From Mauremys mutica (lineage: Eukaryota > Chordata > Testudines > Geoemydidae), in contig NC_059072.1 of assembly GCF_020497125.1 (NCBI RefSeq), positions 274,828,045 through 274,892,044 of the forward strand: 64,000 bases of DNA. The letters are read 5' to 3'. Made by a program: the position numbers and the translations under genes. Positions 43,985 to 57,559 of this stretch are shown here, one piece after another. A model generated the notes under the pieces. That model was not told where the DNA came from, did not search any database, and saw only the letters and a list, made by a program, of their open reading frames with translations. Position 1 is the stretch's first letter. Every line of letters begins with the position of its first letter.

Positions 43985-46900
43985 ACAACAAAGTATGAAG
44001 TACAGGAACAACATAATTTTGTCTCTCATTTTTTATAAAAAATCTATAAATTATTTACTTGGGTGAATGTCTATTTTGATGTTTTTCTAAGTGAAATTGT
44101 AAAATATAGGAAGAAAATTTATCATTGCATGACTAGACTAGAGCCCTCTGGAAAACATGTTGCTACAAGTCAGGGGTATCATGATGGAAAAAGTCAAAAT
44201 TAAGTCAGAGGAAGATATAATACAATATTAATAAACTATTTAAAACCCTTTGTAATTCACTTGAACTTGACTCTTGTACCATTAGGTTTTAGACATAGAT
44301 TCTGGATATACATACTGTACACTAAAAATAAAATCACAGATTGGAATTTCAGTTTCAACTGTTTTGTTACAGTTTCTTTCTTCTCTTTCTCTAAATACCA
44401 TAGCAATAAATGTGATATATACCTAGACAGATAAAAAGATGTCATAAAGGATAATTCCTGTCATCCTTCAAATTTTACATTTAATTCTTAAAAGGTTATT
44501 CCTTAAGAGAGTAATCTCATTTGAACTCCACTTCAGGTAAGTAGTGTTACTATCTGTTTGGATGCCAGTTGGTGCATAGTACTCTCAGCAGTGGTGAGGA
44601 AAGACACATCTTCACCAACAAAACCAGAACATTTTCCTGAAAATAGACTAATAGATTTTAAGGTCAAATGTCAATCTAATCTGACATCCTGCATATTCCA
44701 GGCCACAGAATTTTACCTAGTGATTCTTGAGGTGAAGGGAATTATTTTATTATTATAAAAATATGTTGCTAGTCCCAGCCCTAATGTACAAACAGACATA
44801 TCTCAGGTACCTTTTGGACAGTTTGACTGCCAAACTAAGTAACCTGGGTATCAGCTCTCCTCAAGTACTTCCAAACCATTGCATCTAAAGTCATCTTCCC
44901 CTTCCAAAGCTCTGACCATGTTACTTTCCTCCATCTCTCACCCCACACTTTACTTCTTCAATTGGCTTTTCATCTGTCAGTCGATCCAAGCAAACCAAAA
45001 TACTTCAGTATGAGGAAATGAGACAGCAATAGAAGCCATGCCAGCCAGTTTATTAACAGGTTGTTGGGTTGTTGTTGTTGTTTTTTAGAACACACATCAC
45101 ATCCATCTGTAACTAAAGGTCCTAGCCTGAAAAATTGGATCCTGGGTGATGAGCAAGTTTAGAAAGGAGTGATGCCCATCCTCTACCCCTACTCAAAGAG
45201 AATGCAAAGCAGCAGCTTTGGCAGCACCATAGGTGTGGCAGCGCATCCAGAGTCTGTTGATTAATGCTGCGGCAGATAATGTGCTGGCAATAGGCTCATC
45301 ATTACAGAGAAAGTTGGTAGCAACCCCTATATTTAGAATCCTGAACACTTTCCATTATACAAGATTTTTTACTTTTCTGAGAAACTCAAACAACTTCAGT
45401 GTTGTTTAGCAGAGAGAAAGGCCCTGGGCTAGAGAATTCTCTCTTCCTTGTCCCATGAAATTCCATCAGGTTTAGAGGAGTCTTAAACTTAAAAATCACC
45501 ACTTTGTTTCTTTTTTCTATTCTCTTCTATATAGGTCTTTATGTTGAGCTCATCATTGTGGTATATGAGCACCTTCTACACTGAGTGCCTTTCCCACTAG
45601 CATTTCTCAGGGAAATTTTGCTAGCATGTCAAACTAATAACTAAACATGAATATTCTAAGGCCCAACCCACCATCAAAGCAGCAGCAGCAGCACACATTG
45701 TGCTGGAAATACCTGTAGAAGGAGAGAGGAAAGAGAGTTGGGCAGGGCACTCCACCATCTCAGTACCTTCCAGCTCCTGTACAAGGCCCTAACATGACAA
45801 TCTCCCTTACAGGCCTTATATGGGCAGGAGAACCTGCAGCACTGAGGGTGTGGATGGGATAGGTTGAACCTGGTTCCTCAGATCATCCCATGGACCCAGT
45901 ACTTTGTACTATCAGCTCATTCACTGCTCTGAAATAGAGAGCCTTCTCTTACAGCCAGCTAACTGTGTTAGTATCTAAGAAATCTGTGCAGCAGTGCTGA
46001 AGATTCAGATCCTGTTGTTGGTGAATGACAGGTTGTTGCAGTTGCACACAATATATTTTTTACCTTTTTTCTTTTAAAAAATAGGAATTTATTCTCCCAA
46101 AACGGTAAAGAATGCTTTTAGGTTGTTAAATCAAACATTTGAAATTTAGAAAATGACAGATTTATAATTGCCTATACAACTTTAATCCAGCGCCCTTGTG
46201 GATATGCATTTAGATACAATCTTTAATTACATAGTCACATACTGTTTGTCCACACAGGACCCCTGAATCATCCAGTGGACGAGAGTGCAGAATTAAGGTT
46301 GCATAGAAAATCATACATCTTAGGTTTCCTAATTTCAAGTGCTTGACTTTGCAGCATTACAAAATTTTGTTTGCACCTTTTTAGTGTATTATTATTATTA
46401 TTATTATTATTTTCCATAGGCTAACATTGTGCTTGGTGTAGTATGAAGCCCAGGTGAATACACAATTCTTGACATAAGGAGCTTACAATCTAAAAGGCAT
46501 GTTATTCACCTTCCAAAAGACTTACTCCACTTTCATGTATAAAAACTGAGGGATTCCAGGAGCTAATGGTGAATGCACATCTGTGATGCCAGCTTTACAG
46601 TCATTCCTATTTATTTGAGAAATGCTTTCCAGGAACATTGCTAAACAGTAAAGGCTTGCCCTGGCCAGCTGTACTTTTGCGGACTATTGCTATAAAATAC
46701 TAGAGGTTATCATTACTTTCTAAATAAAGATTGGATGGCAAACGCAGGATAAAACTTATCAGACCACACAGAAATTAAAATACAGTAGTACTTGCAATGA
46801 ACTCCAGGGCTTTAATTGCAGTTGTAGGTTGGATATAACAAATATGGTAACTTGACAGCTTTACTTAATGTTGCATAATGTATTAATTCTCTCTGAAACT

Positions 46901-48018
46901 CTTGAGATTTGAGTGTGACTCATCTGTAAAATTTTGTTAGTGAATTGTGTCCACAAAAAGGACATATATTTATTTATCAAAACAAGAAATATAAGTAAAG
47001 AAAGTGATACAGACTTGCTTTAACAGCCAATCAATCATATAAATTGAAACTGGATTTTCAAGTTGTATCTACTATATATCCAGTATAAAAACATAATATT
47101 GAGCCATTGCTATTGTTGCAGTGCATTTACTTAGATTCCATTTAGTCTACTTCATTCTGAATGAAAAAAGTATTATATATTTTGCTCTTTTTATTGTTAA
47201 AATATTCGGGCACACACTAAAAGACTAAAAGCATATAGCTATGCAAGTTCAGCTATGAATCTCTATCTCAAAATCCTATAGTTAGTTAGCTGATAAAAAA
47301 CAAATTTGCACAATAGCACTAGAGTACTGGCACTAGTTTGGCTTTGCAAAATGTAACAGTGACGACTTATAATGCTTCTTGTGAAGTGAAAGGGCCCATC
47401 CATAGTTCCTCAACCACTTTCAGCAGCCACTTGGATGAGGCTAGATGTTCAAAAGAAAAAGGCCCTTTGGCTGTTTGAAACAATATATTAAAGCTAATAT
47501 ATTAAAGACTGATTCTCATGCTGGTAACCAGAAAGAATGGTCACGTTTATTGACACAGCTGAGCAGTTCCATTGAAGTCAGTGGGACAACTCATGTGAGT
47601 AGCTGCTCATCAATTTACTGGGGGACTCACAGTTTAACCCTAAATTAGCAATAGTTGTATCCAGTAATTCATCCTACACCATAACTATAATATAACCACT
47701 AATATCTTACTTTTAAATAAACTTATAGAACACAGCCACAGTTTTCCTTGGCAAATCACTTAGGGTTCAATCTAACTCCCACTGAAATCCATGACTCCAG
47801 TGGGAATTGGATGAAGCCCCTAATCTCTCTCTACTTCAATTCCATATCTCTAAGATCAGGATCATAATATTTCCCTACTTCACAGGGTGTGGTGAGTATA
47901 ATATCATCCATATTTGGGAGGTACTCAGATATTGAGCCAATGGAAGACTTATAGGTACATAGTGAGATGGAGGAAAATTGTGATAAAGCTTTATTTTGGG
48001 GATCTGATTACATGATTC
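43985..48018. other. Mostly unassigned AT-rich sequence
   Basis: Holds a CR1 fragment at 44648-44755, an (ATT)n microsatellite at 46388-46411 and a T-rich tract near 45075. I see no exons, RNA genes or other clear transposons. Confidence 0.45.
44648..44755 (-). repeat. CR1 3'-UTR fragment
   Basis: Plus strand reads TAGATTTTAAGGTCAAATGT, then CTAATCTGACATCCTGCATA and CACAGAATTTTACC. This matches the 3' end of the CR1 family also present at 51372, in minus orientation. Confidence 0.55.
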
Positions 48019-48019
48019 T

Positions 48020-48298
48020 GAGGGACTTGTCTACACACTGTGGTAGTGCATATCTGTGTGGTGTGAAATCTAATGAGCACCAACTGACTGGTCTGTATAG
48101 ACCCTGCTGGCATGTACTAGAAATTCTGTAGTGTTTATTCATATAGTCCCATTTCAAGCAGCACTTTGCTAACATGCACTAGAGAACTTTTAATGAGTGC
48201 CAGCAGGTCTACATAGGCCAGTTAGTGTGCAATACATTGGTGTATGTTTGAATTCATACCTCACTGATGGCACTACTTCACCATGTAGACAAGACCTC
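48020..48298. mobile_element. MITE with GACTTGTCTACAC ends
   Basis: GAGGGACTTGTCTACACACTG on the left and, inverted, AGAGGTCTTGTCTACATGGTG on the right. Inside, AGTGCCAGCAGGTCTACATA pairs with the inverted TATAGACCCTGCTGGCATGT near 48097. About 279 bp, no ORF. Confidence 0.7.
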
Positions 48299-48439
48299 TT
48301 CTTACTCTCCTATTGCTCCTCCTCCTCCTGCATTTGACCCTGTATAGGGACAGCAGAAATTTGGACCTTTTAGGTAGTTTTTTAACTAAAAGACATTGAT
48401 TTTACATGTATCCAAATTAAATTTAACTAGAATGATGCC

Positions 48440-49100
48440 ATCATACTTCCCAGTCCACCATTACATAAAAGACCATCTGGAGTTTCACAAAATTATCTAG
48501 TTTTTACCAGACGTTACAATTTAGTGCTATCATCTGATTTCAACATCACTTCCTCCTCAGTCATTAAAGAAATATTACACAAGCCTTTGGTTCCAATACC
48601 TAGACTCTAGTAAACCCCACTCTTATGTCTCTCAGCTCTGAGGATCAGTCACTCACAATGACTCTTTTTCCATTGATTAACCAGTTTAAAAATCCATGAT
48701 AGGACTTAGACTGTTACACTGTGGTTACCTGTCATCCTTAGTAGACTCTTACAAGGCACATTATCAAAAGCTTTTAAAAAATCCAAGTAAATTATATCCA
48801 TTGAGGTTACATTTATCTCCCTTTCATTAACTTTAAAAAAAGTCTCTAACAGGTTAAAGGAGCCTAATTTTTACTTACATAAACTTGTACCTTTATCAGG
48901 GGATACTTCCCCAAGTGTTGTAGTAGTTTCACTTTAATTACACTCTCAGTCTGTTATTAGAGCTGAGGTGGAGAACACAGATCTGTAATTTCTTTGCTTT
49001 CCTGTGGCTCTCTTGTTTTTGTAGACAGGCACATTAGCAATTTAGACACTGCTTGTAAGGACATAACAGGAAATTCACTCATCTGTAGATGGCATTTATA
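48440..49100 (-). repeat. CR1-type LINE relic, reverse-transcriptase region
   Basis: On plus it reads CCAGTTTAAAAATCCATGAT, AAAAGCTTTTAAAAAATCCA and AGATCTGTAATTTCTTTGCT, the reverse complement of the CR1 reverse-transcriptase region (AFDKV-type block and onward). Old, with many stops. Confidence 0.65.
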
Positions 49101-49239
49101 AGGCCCTGCAGCATGTGGACATATTACTCTAGCCCTCTGCAGTAAGTGTACAGAGAGAACTGCCTCAGTGGAGTCTTTGTACACCAAATAGGCCAGCACA
49201 GATTGGACACAGGCTGGCAAGTGGATCCATGATCATATA

Positions 49240-50037
49240 GGTAGCATTTCCCAACATTCCTAAGGGACAGAGAAGGGCAGCAGACAGTATTAAAGTCCAT
49301 AACCCTGAATAGTCACCTGAGAGAGGTAGGGTTGTGAGCACTGGGATGTGTACACGCCATCCCTAGGAGCCCCTTTTTAGTCCCACACAAAGTATATTAC
49401 TCTGGCTTTTGTGTGGGAGGAGTGAATTTCACCAATAAAGGATTACCTTGTCACTATCACTGCTCTTTCACTCATTAATTTCTTTAGTATATTTGGATGT
49501 ATGCAATCCCATGTGGTGATTTATTGCTCTTGAGTTTATCTGGATGTACACACTACTACATCTATAGCCTGTTCTTGTTTCCACTGAATTCAACAGCAGA
49601 ACTTCCATTGCCTTCAAAGGGAGCAAGATCCGGCTTCTATTGAGCTTGCAAAATCTTACCAAAGTCATATTCTCCTCAGTTTTTATCTGGGAGAAAATTA
49701 ATTGAATTTTTAGTTTACTTCTACAAACAATCATGGCAATATTTTGGGAAATTACCTGATGGCTTTGAGTGCAGTTTTGCTTGCACTCTTTCACTGAAGA
49801 TAAAAGAGTTAGATTGTTGTTAAATACATTGTCATCTGTGACACACTTCTTTTGAGGTGATGAGCATTTCATCTGTAAAGTCAGTTCTGACTGCATTTCT
49901 TTTTCTTTGTATCTGCCTCTGGGTCTATGAAAATAGGTTGTGTTTATGAACATGTTTGTGTACACAAGGGTTAACATATTTACAGGTGTAAAATACTGTC
50001 CACAATGGTGTTTAAAATGTATTAGTTAAAATGTATC
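49240..50037. other. Unassigned sequence
   Basis: Contains a 169-codon minus-strand ORF (49468-49977) without a recognisable domain, probably chance. Nothing else seen. Confidence 0.45.
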
Positions 50038-50045
50038 AGCTAGCA

Positions 50046-50332
50046 CATGGATTGACAACCTCTGGCTCACGGCACATCAGGAAAATCCACTGGCGGACCG
50101 GGACAGTTTGCTTAGCTGCAGCGTCCTCAGGTTCGGCCGATCGCAGCTCCCACTGGCTGTGGTTCGCCAGCACATCCCTTGGCCTTTGCCACTTCCCACA
50201 GCCTCCATTGGTCTGGAACAGCAAACCGCAGCCAGTGGGAGCTGTGATTGGCTGAACCTGAGGACACTGCAGGAAAACAAACTGTCCCAGCCCATCAGCG
50301 GATTTCCCTGATGGAAAGATTGCCAATCCCTG
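50046..50332. mobile_element. hAT foldback MITE, copy 3
   Basis: 287-bp palindromic GC-rich element, with CATGGATTGACAACC...AATCCCTG ends and a perfect 8-bp duplication AGCTAGCA at 50038-50045 and 50333-50340. Arms such as CAGCTCCCACTGGCTGTGGTT and its inverted partner near 50226 would fold. A GTGTAGACATACCC remnant at 50356 belongs to another, truncated MITE. Confidence 0.92.
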
Positions 50333-50372
50333 AGCTAGCAAATTATCTTCCTTGTGTAGACATACCCTAAGT

Positions 50373-51370
50373 AACTGATTTATTTTCTTAAACCCAAAGC
50401 TGCTGCAAACAGGTAATATCCATACAAGCACGTCAGATCATTAGAGGCATTTCCTGGAAATGGCTTCTCCAAGGCACAGGCCAATCCAACTGCTTCTGAT
50501 TTAAAAAAGTCACAAGTTCAATAGTGGTACCCAAATAAGATGTTGCATTATGGGTCATTTATCATTATAAAGGACCTAAAACAGCTCAGTTTAGGTCCTT
50601 CAGCTAGAAACTCCTGCTGCAAAACAAGAGGACCTCAGTACAGGTTCTAGAATAATCCCCTTCTGCTGAAGCTTTGATTCTTGCTGCTCTGAATGTTTAC
50701 ATAGAACATTTTTACCTCTGTTTACTGCTTATATGACTCATTATAATTGACTTATAAATAGATTTAAAAAAATGATTAAATATTCACAATTTTATTTTGT
50801 TTAATACTTTTTTTCATGCTCTCTGTTTGTCTTGTTTGTGTTTTAACTCTAAAAGCCTAATACAGTCACCAGCCACTGATGAGCATATAAATTAATTACA
50901 TATAGTTCAGTATCACCAGTTTGTAGTTTGGCTTTTACCCATCTGCCTTTTAAATCTCTGGGCTGGGAGCAGACAGAGACCTTTAAATGTTTACTGAAAA
51001 GAATGGCCACTACTTCTAAAATCATTTATGAGGGGAAGAATTGCTTCAGAAACCCAGTCTGTGGTTAATATTTGGGACTCTGTTTCTTCAATTATGTTTC
51101 TTGGAGAAATGCCAAGGAGGATTTAATATGTTTTGAAAAAATAAAGGCTTAGGGCTAAATCATGTATTCACAGCCATTTCAGGCACATCTGGGGCCTCCT
51201 GTATATCCATTCTATTGCCCTTCCTCCTGCACCCCTATGGAATAATTTAATCTTTCATTTTAAATGAAATTGTTGAAGAGGTATAATAGCAGGGACAAGC
51301 AGGAGTGAGGCAAAAATGGAGGATATAGCTCAGGGTTGGAAAGTAGGCAGCATGCAAACAGCAGCATCCA
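50373..51370. other. Unassigned AT-rich sequence
   Basis: No gene or clear repeat recognised. Confidence 0.5.
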
Positions 51371-51371
51371 G

Positions 51372-51714
51372 GCAGTTCATAGATTTCAAAGCCAGAAGGG
51401 ACCACTAGGATCATCTCTTCTGACCTCCTAAGAGTGGCTGCAAGAGTGCCAAGTCCAGAGGTAAAATAACCTTTCTGCACTCCTACTCAAGATGCACATT
51501 AGCCCTTTTGGCCATAGTGCCACACAGGGAGCTCATGTTCAGCTGATTATCCATCAGGGTCACTGCTTCCCAGGATAGATTCCCCACCACACACACACCC
51601 ATCACATAAGTATGGCCTACATTCTTTGTTCTTAGATATATAGATTTACATATAGTAGTATTCAAATGCATGTTGTTTGCTTGCAGCAGCTTACCAAGCA
51701 ATCCAGATTGTTGT
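51372..51714 (-). mobile_element. CR1 LINE 3' end with internal deletion
   Basis: Minus strand encodes NMHLNTTICKSIYLRTKNVG and HTYVMG, followed by NQLNMSSLCG and AKRANV, the CR1 C-terminal region. The plus-strand end at 51372 (TTCATAGATTTCAAAGCCAG) is the 3' UTR terminus. The segment joining the two is missing near 51435. Confidence 0.75.
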
Positions 51715-51719
51715 CAGGG

Positions 51720-54700
51720 AATGGTGAAACAGCCTCGGTCAGGGTCAGCAGCAGCAGAACCCAGCCTGTCATCATTTAAAAAATATATATTTGTTTCTTT
51801 ATAATGTACAATTTAAGAGTCCCAAGGTCCTAGGAACTCTTGTCAATGTCTTAAAAACATACTTTCAAAAATAAAGAGATACCCTCAGTTACCCCGATTA
51901 CAATACTGCAGCAGAGTGTGGGTATAACAAAAATGTAATAAATTAGACAGACTCCCCTTTCCACCACTACCCAGCCTCAGCCTTCTCCCAACTCCTTACA
52001 AACCAGAGGGAATAAGCCTTCCAGCATGCTCTAAAGATTAACACACAAAAGTTATGGAATAGCTGAGTTCATATGGCAGGTAGGGCAACTAGACATAAGA
52101 GGTTCCTGCCTTCCCACAAGTCAACATCCCATCAACCCCTGTCCTCATGTGTCACCAGGAAATTAAGGAAAATAGAAAGCTCTAAAATATCCAGGTTGGG
52201 TCTGTGGGTGGTTGGGGCAGGCTGTCTTCTCTATTGCTCACTTACTGTTTGTCCGGTCCAGATGAAAAGTGATATAAGGGTTTCAAACATTTCCCCAACA
52301 GCTACTTGTCTGAGAATTAACCTTGTAACCTGGATGAAAAATATCTGCACTGCTTTTACTACAAACACTATATCCCCACATCCATGAATATTCTGTTACC
52401 ACTGGCCCATCTTCATTCCCCTCTGTAAATCAGTTCCATTCGCCCTGTTCCCTAGATAAATCAATTCTGTACCCAAATAATTCCAGAGTTTCCAGCTATC
52501 AAAACTTTATCACCAGTCTCATTATATTTGAAGGGATGGGGGAATTTATACATTTTTCATGGTCTCCTAATTTATGGCATCCAACTTATTAATGTTCAAC
52601 CTCATTTAAAATAACAGGTATTTCCCATTACTAAAAATGGGACTGAATTCTCAGTGGCTGCCATTTCCTTTAAATCCTTATCTGTGCAAATATGGATGGC
52701 TGTAATAAAGATGTCTGGTATCTCCTGCCGTTTGTAATTGGACTGAAGCCAGTTTGCCCTGAAGAAAGAAGGTCATACCCTGTGATCTATTCTTAAGAAA
52801 GTGGACAGGAAACTGAAGAGACAAGAGATTGTGGGGAAAAGGAAGGAGGCTGGTGGGGAAGTTGCAGAGTGAAGAAGGGAGTATGGGGATGTGCAGGGGA
52901 AGGTGGGGAAGAGGAGAGAGACTAGTGTGGCCAGGATTGGTGTGTGTGTGTCAGGAGGGTGATTAAGAAAGTGCGGGGTGTGTGAGGTACTGGTCAGATA
53001 CTGAGGTTGTGTGGAGGGATGGGGGAATGAGGAGGAAGACTGAAGGAGTCTGTCTGAGTCTAAGGGAGTCTAAATTGGTGTAACTTGAGGGGTATTAACT
53101 TACATTGCTTCATACATCACTTCTGTATTTAGCCCATAGTTTCTTTAGTTTTCTGTAATACACTGGTAACACCTTCATCCATTTGAAACAAGCAACAAGT
53201 CTAGCTCATCATTTGAGCATACCCTCAGCAGTGTCTGTTCACTTCAGTTTGCACTGAAAATGTCAATGAGCAGCGTTTCAATACTGCCTGCTCAGCTGTG
53301 ATTATTAAACCTCATGAGTCCTCCACAAATAACATGTTAAGATCCTATTCTATTGTGAGTCCTTTTTCATCTGAATGGGATTTTTTTCTGTTGTGGAACT
53401 AACTTTCAAAACCTCTTTTTATTTAGGACAATGCTGTTTCAAAGGAAACATATTGTGCAGTAGATTTTTCCTTTGTTACATTTATGATAATTGTTTTCAC
53501 CTTTTATGAAACTGAAAATTCCATCTCTATTGTGTCCTATCATATCTATCAATATAATCAGTGATGTGCTGCTTTAATGATCTGTTGGTATTGGAAAAAT
53601 GAGAACAGTGACCTTTGTTCTAATTTGTTTATACGAAGAAGCTAGTGAGATGGAAAGTATAAGACTTAATGGTATCTTAGATTATACATCATAATCATAA
53701 CTGTGAAGGTAATACTTAATGCTAATTATGCTACTAAAATGAATTAAAACAGACACATTGTAATATACTTGTAGATTTAAATGCATTTCTCTTTGTGGTT
53801 TATAATACCATGCTGTCTAATTATCTAATTAGTAACAAAGTATTTCTAATTTTTTAAAACTTTTCATGAGAAATCTTGGCAGTCTAAATACTATTTTCTT
53901 TTTCAGGGGAAAAATGTATGAAATGTAATTGCTATTCTGTGGGTAGCAATGTATCTAAATCAACTTATGAAACAAAATGTCAGGGCAACATATTAATGCT
54001 TATACTTGGCAGTAAAAATGCAATGAATTTTTATGTTAGGTCAGGTGTTTCACAAGGGGCTATGGGACAGCTTCAGGTGGTAGCAATATTCTTGTGTTTA
54101 CTTCCTCAGGGCATAACATAGGTAAACAAAATGGGCCAAGACTCTTTCTCCACCCTTTCACCCCAAAATACTGAGGTCTGAAAAGATAAAATAGTAGGAA
54201 TTTGGCTTATGAATTTGGTACCCGGTACTCCAGCATGTCACAGACCCTGAACCAGTTGTAGACTAATCAGACACAGTGTGGGCTCAGTTCTGCCACCTTT
54301 ACTCATATGAGTAATACCTCATGTCAATGGTAATTCCCTTGAAGCCAATATATTACGAGTGGAGTAAGCTGCTACTCATCCTGAGTAAGAATATTAGACT
54401 CTCTTCCAGGGATCATATGAAGGAAAAGCAGGGTGAAGCAAGATAGCCAACAAAATCAATTACCTCAACATATGTGATATAATTATACATCCATTAAATC
54501 AAAAGCATAACAAAGGTGTATTTATCAGGACCTAGTAGTGCTGTGTGAAGGGAAACACTTTGGGAGTCCTGGGAGTCCTTTGCTAAATTCTGCCACCATT
54601 TGAAAGGAAGGTTTGTATGACTTCCCTCTCTAGCACTCCTGCTAGAGTTTGCTTATCCCTGGAACTCATAAAAATACTTTTGAAATGTAACAAACAAACA

Positions 54701-57350
54701 AATCAGATAGTACCAGGGGACAGGTATTAAAAAAAATCAGTCTAGGGAAGGACATCCCAGATCCTCTTATGATGTCTTCTATTTCACTACTTCATCACCA
54801 TCTAATTGAAACTGCACAGTTGTACACAGGGCTATCTATCAATATACCCCGTATCTCACTGATGCCATTGACTTCAGCAGGACTCCTAATAGGTGTCCAG
54901 GATCAGACGTATGTCATTAATAAAGTACTAACATTTACATCAAAATGCAGCTTAAACTGAATGGTTTGACTGATGGTGTTGTCCCCCTCATTGGAAGCTT
55001 TTTCTTATTTAACTTGGAAAACAAATGAACAGAATCTCCACCCCCTTACTCGTTCCTTTAGAAGAGTTACATGAACCCCCTCTTCCCCTCCCCGTCCCCT
55101 TCCCCCAGGACATGGAGTTTAGCTCAGGCCAAATAGGGAGGGAAATTGTTGTGGGAAACCCTTGCTAAAATAATTGTGGTGCATCACTGCCAGGAATCCA
55201 CAGTTTCTCAGTCCAGGTGGATGTGAATGGTGCTTGTATCTGAGACAAAGACAAGTCACATCTAGAAAAAAACAATGCCATTGGTGCATGTGCTGAGAAA
55301 TATATCTTGCGCAAGGAACGTTAGTTAAAGTGAAAATGTGGTGACATATGTGATTGTCTATTCACATCACTGACACTTTATATCCTGATATATGGACTTC
55401 AGAATATTGAGTGTTTACTCCATTGATGACCCTTGTTGAAGAAATGCTGACATAGTACAGATTCTGTACTTTTCACTTCTTCTTGTCTTGCTTAGATGTC
55501 ACTGCTTACATTTTGTCCCTACATTTGAAAAATCTTTTGTTTAGCAAACTTCCTGGATACTGACATAGTAAATACACCCTGTTTCAAATAGTTTTTTCTC
55601 ACAGTACAATTTCCCTTTTCAAAAGTCTAGCTGTCAGCTGCTGTCTTGATGGATACAAATTAAGCAGCGGTTCCTTACTCAAATGGATTCTCCTGGGTGG
55701 TATTTGAAGAAGAAAGATGGTAGGTAGCTTCACTAAATCGAAGGAGTTTGACCAATTAAGAGAGTGTAGGGCAATTAAAACAACATGAGCTTTTATGTGC
55801 TTAATTTCTCTGTTATTCATGACTGAAGAGACATCAAGACACTGAAGAGATTTGGACCATTTTGTTGATGGTGCCTCTGTAATTAGAGCATTTAAGTCTC
55901 CATGCCAAACAAAGGAAGACCATACCCTTTACTAGGAATATCCCCTTATATTTAATTTCTTTTCTATAAATATAGGTGTGTAAATCCCTATGTCCAGAAT
56001 AGGGAGAAGAGAAAGACAAGACCCCTGCCATACATCAAGGGTTCTCAAATGGACTCCTTTAAAGAAAGACAAAAAGCAAATCACTGCAGAAACCGACTTA
56101 GCCCAGATACCAATTCCCGTCAGAGTTTGTACTATATCTCTCTTGGTTTTGGATTTAAATGTGTCCATTCAAACCCAGGGGCTTGATTTGGGCCCATAAC
56201 AAAGAACAGACAAGAACACAAATAAGGTTGCTATAAGCAAAAATATTTTAAAATGAAGGTAATAAATTATTTACAACATGCAAAACCATAAATGTCAGAT
56301 CAATATAACCATAAAATCTCAGACATTTCTTGGCAGAAATTTCCTCTCGTGTATGCTTCTTCCAGGACACTGAGTACTGTGTTGGGAAATGAAATTAATT
56401 CCACCCTCAGCCTCCTCCTTAGCCCTCAATAAACTCTCCAGAAAATTGCAGCCAATCAAATCCGAAACAAATACTCATAGCCAAGGAAATGTGGTGCAAA
56501 TGTTCTGTATAAACACTCCTGATTACTCTATTGCTTAATACCAAGTATCAGCTAGTTTAAATGAATTATTTACAATTGAAAATTCCTTCCTCTTTGAATT
56601 TGTGTCAGTTTGAGGCACTACATATTGAGAGAGAAGGCCAGATCTTCAGTTGATATAAATCAGCTCAAATGGGAGCATGCCAATTTACACCAGTCGAGAT
56701 TATGGGCCAGAATGTGTTTTAAGAAATACATACAATATAATTTCTCTGTTTTAGGGTTTTTGACTCTTCTGTCCACAATGACACATACAGCAGAAGCAAC
56801 AATACAATGTACCTTGTTCCCCTGTAGAATGGTGACATTTCATTAATAATACCAACCCCTGCTATTGTCAAGGTCAGTTATACTCCAGTTCTCTAACCTC
56901 CAAGAGCAAACTACTGTATAGAAATATATGAAAACACCACTTGGCAAGTTCTCAAAGACTCAAAAACTCACCATTTGACAAAAAGTGATTCCCTTTTTTA
57001 TTGAAAACAGCTGTTCATTCTCATACTCAAGTGTTGTAGACCTATTTGCCTTTGTGGCAGAACCATGTTTGGTGAAATGGTTTGCTGTTATTTGAGGAAA
57101 GAGGCCATTTCTGAGGCCATCTACTTTTGTTTTAGATTATTACAGTTTGTTTTCATATTCTACATTGGAGGCAGTGTGTGTGTGTGTCAGCTGACAGTAC
57201 TTCGCTTTCTTTTCCTAAGGATACTGCTAAAAAACAAGAACTCTCTCCTCCCCCACCCTGCTCCCCACTCTTAAAATCTAAGGTAGCAAGAATATACAGC
57301 TCAGTAGTATACATTAGAATTGGCGCTTACCTCACAGAAAATTGGGTTAT
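51720..57350. other. Unassigned sequence
   Basis: Long non-coding stretch with a purine-rich segment at 52790-53060 and short T- or A-rich tracts. No exon, RNA gene or transposon that I can defend. A (GT)n tract sits near 57174-57187. Confidence 0.4.
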
Positions 57351-57559
57351 TGACCAAATGAAATTTTGTGTGCATTTTCCCTCAAAAAATGTCAACTTTT
57401 TGTTGTTGAAAAACTAAAAACATGAAAACCAACTGTTTTTGGACAAAAACAAAAAATAAAAGTCAATTTTCAGGTTTTTGGGGATCTGAGTGCCTCTGAA
57501 GCTTAGGGAAGTTTGAATCTGAATCTACATTGAGATTTGACTAAAAGTAGCAAAGAGTC

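Noticed and set aside
49468..49977. 169-codon minus-strand ORF
   Set aside because: No recognisable domain, no splice or promoter context; AT-rich region where chance ORFs of this size are plausible.
52790..53060. Purine-rich stretch as a regulatory island
   Set aside because: No recognisable motif set or conservation evidence; only composition.
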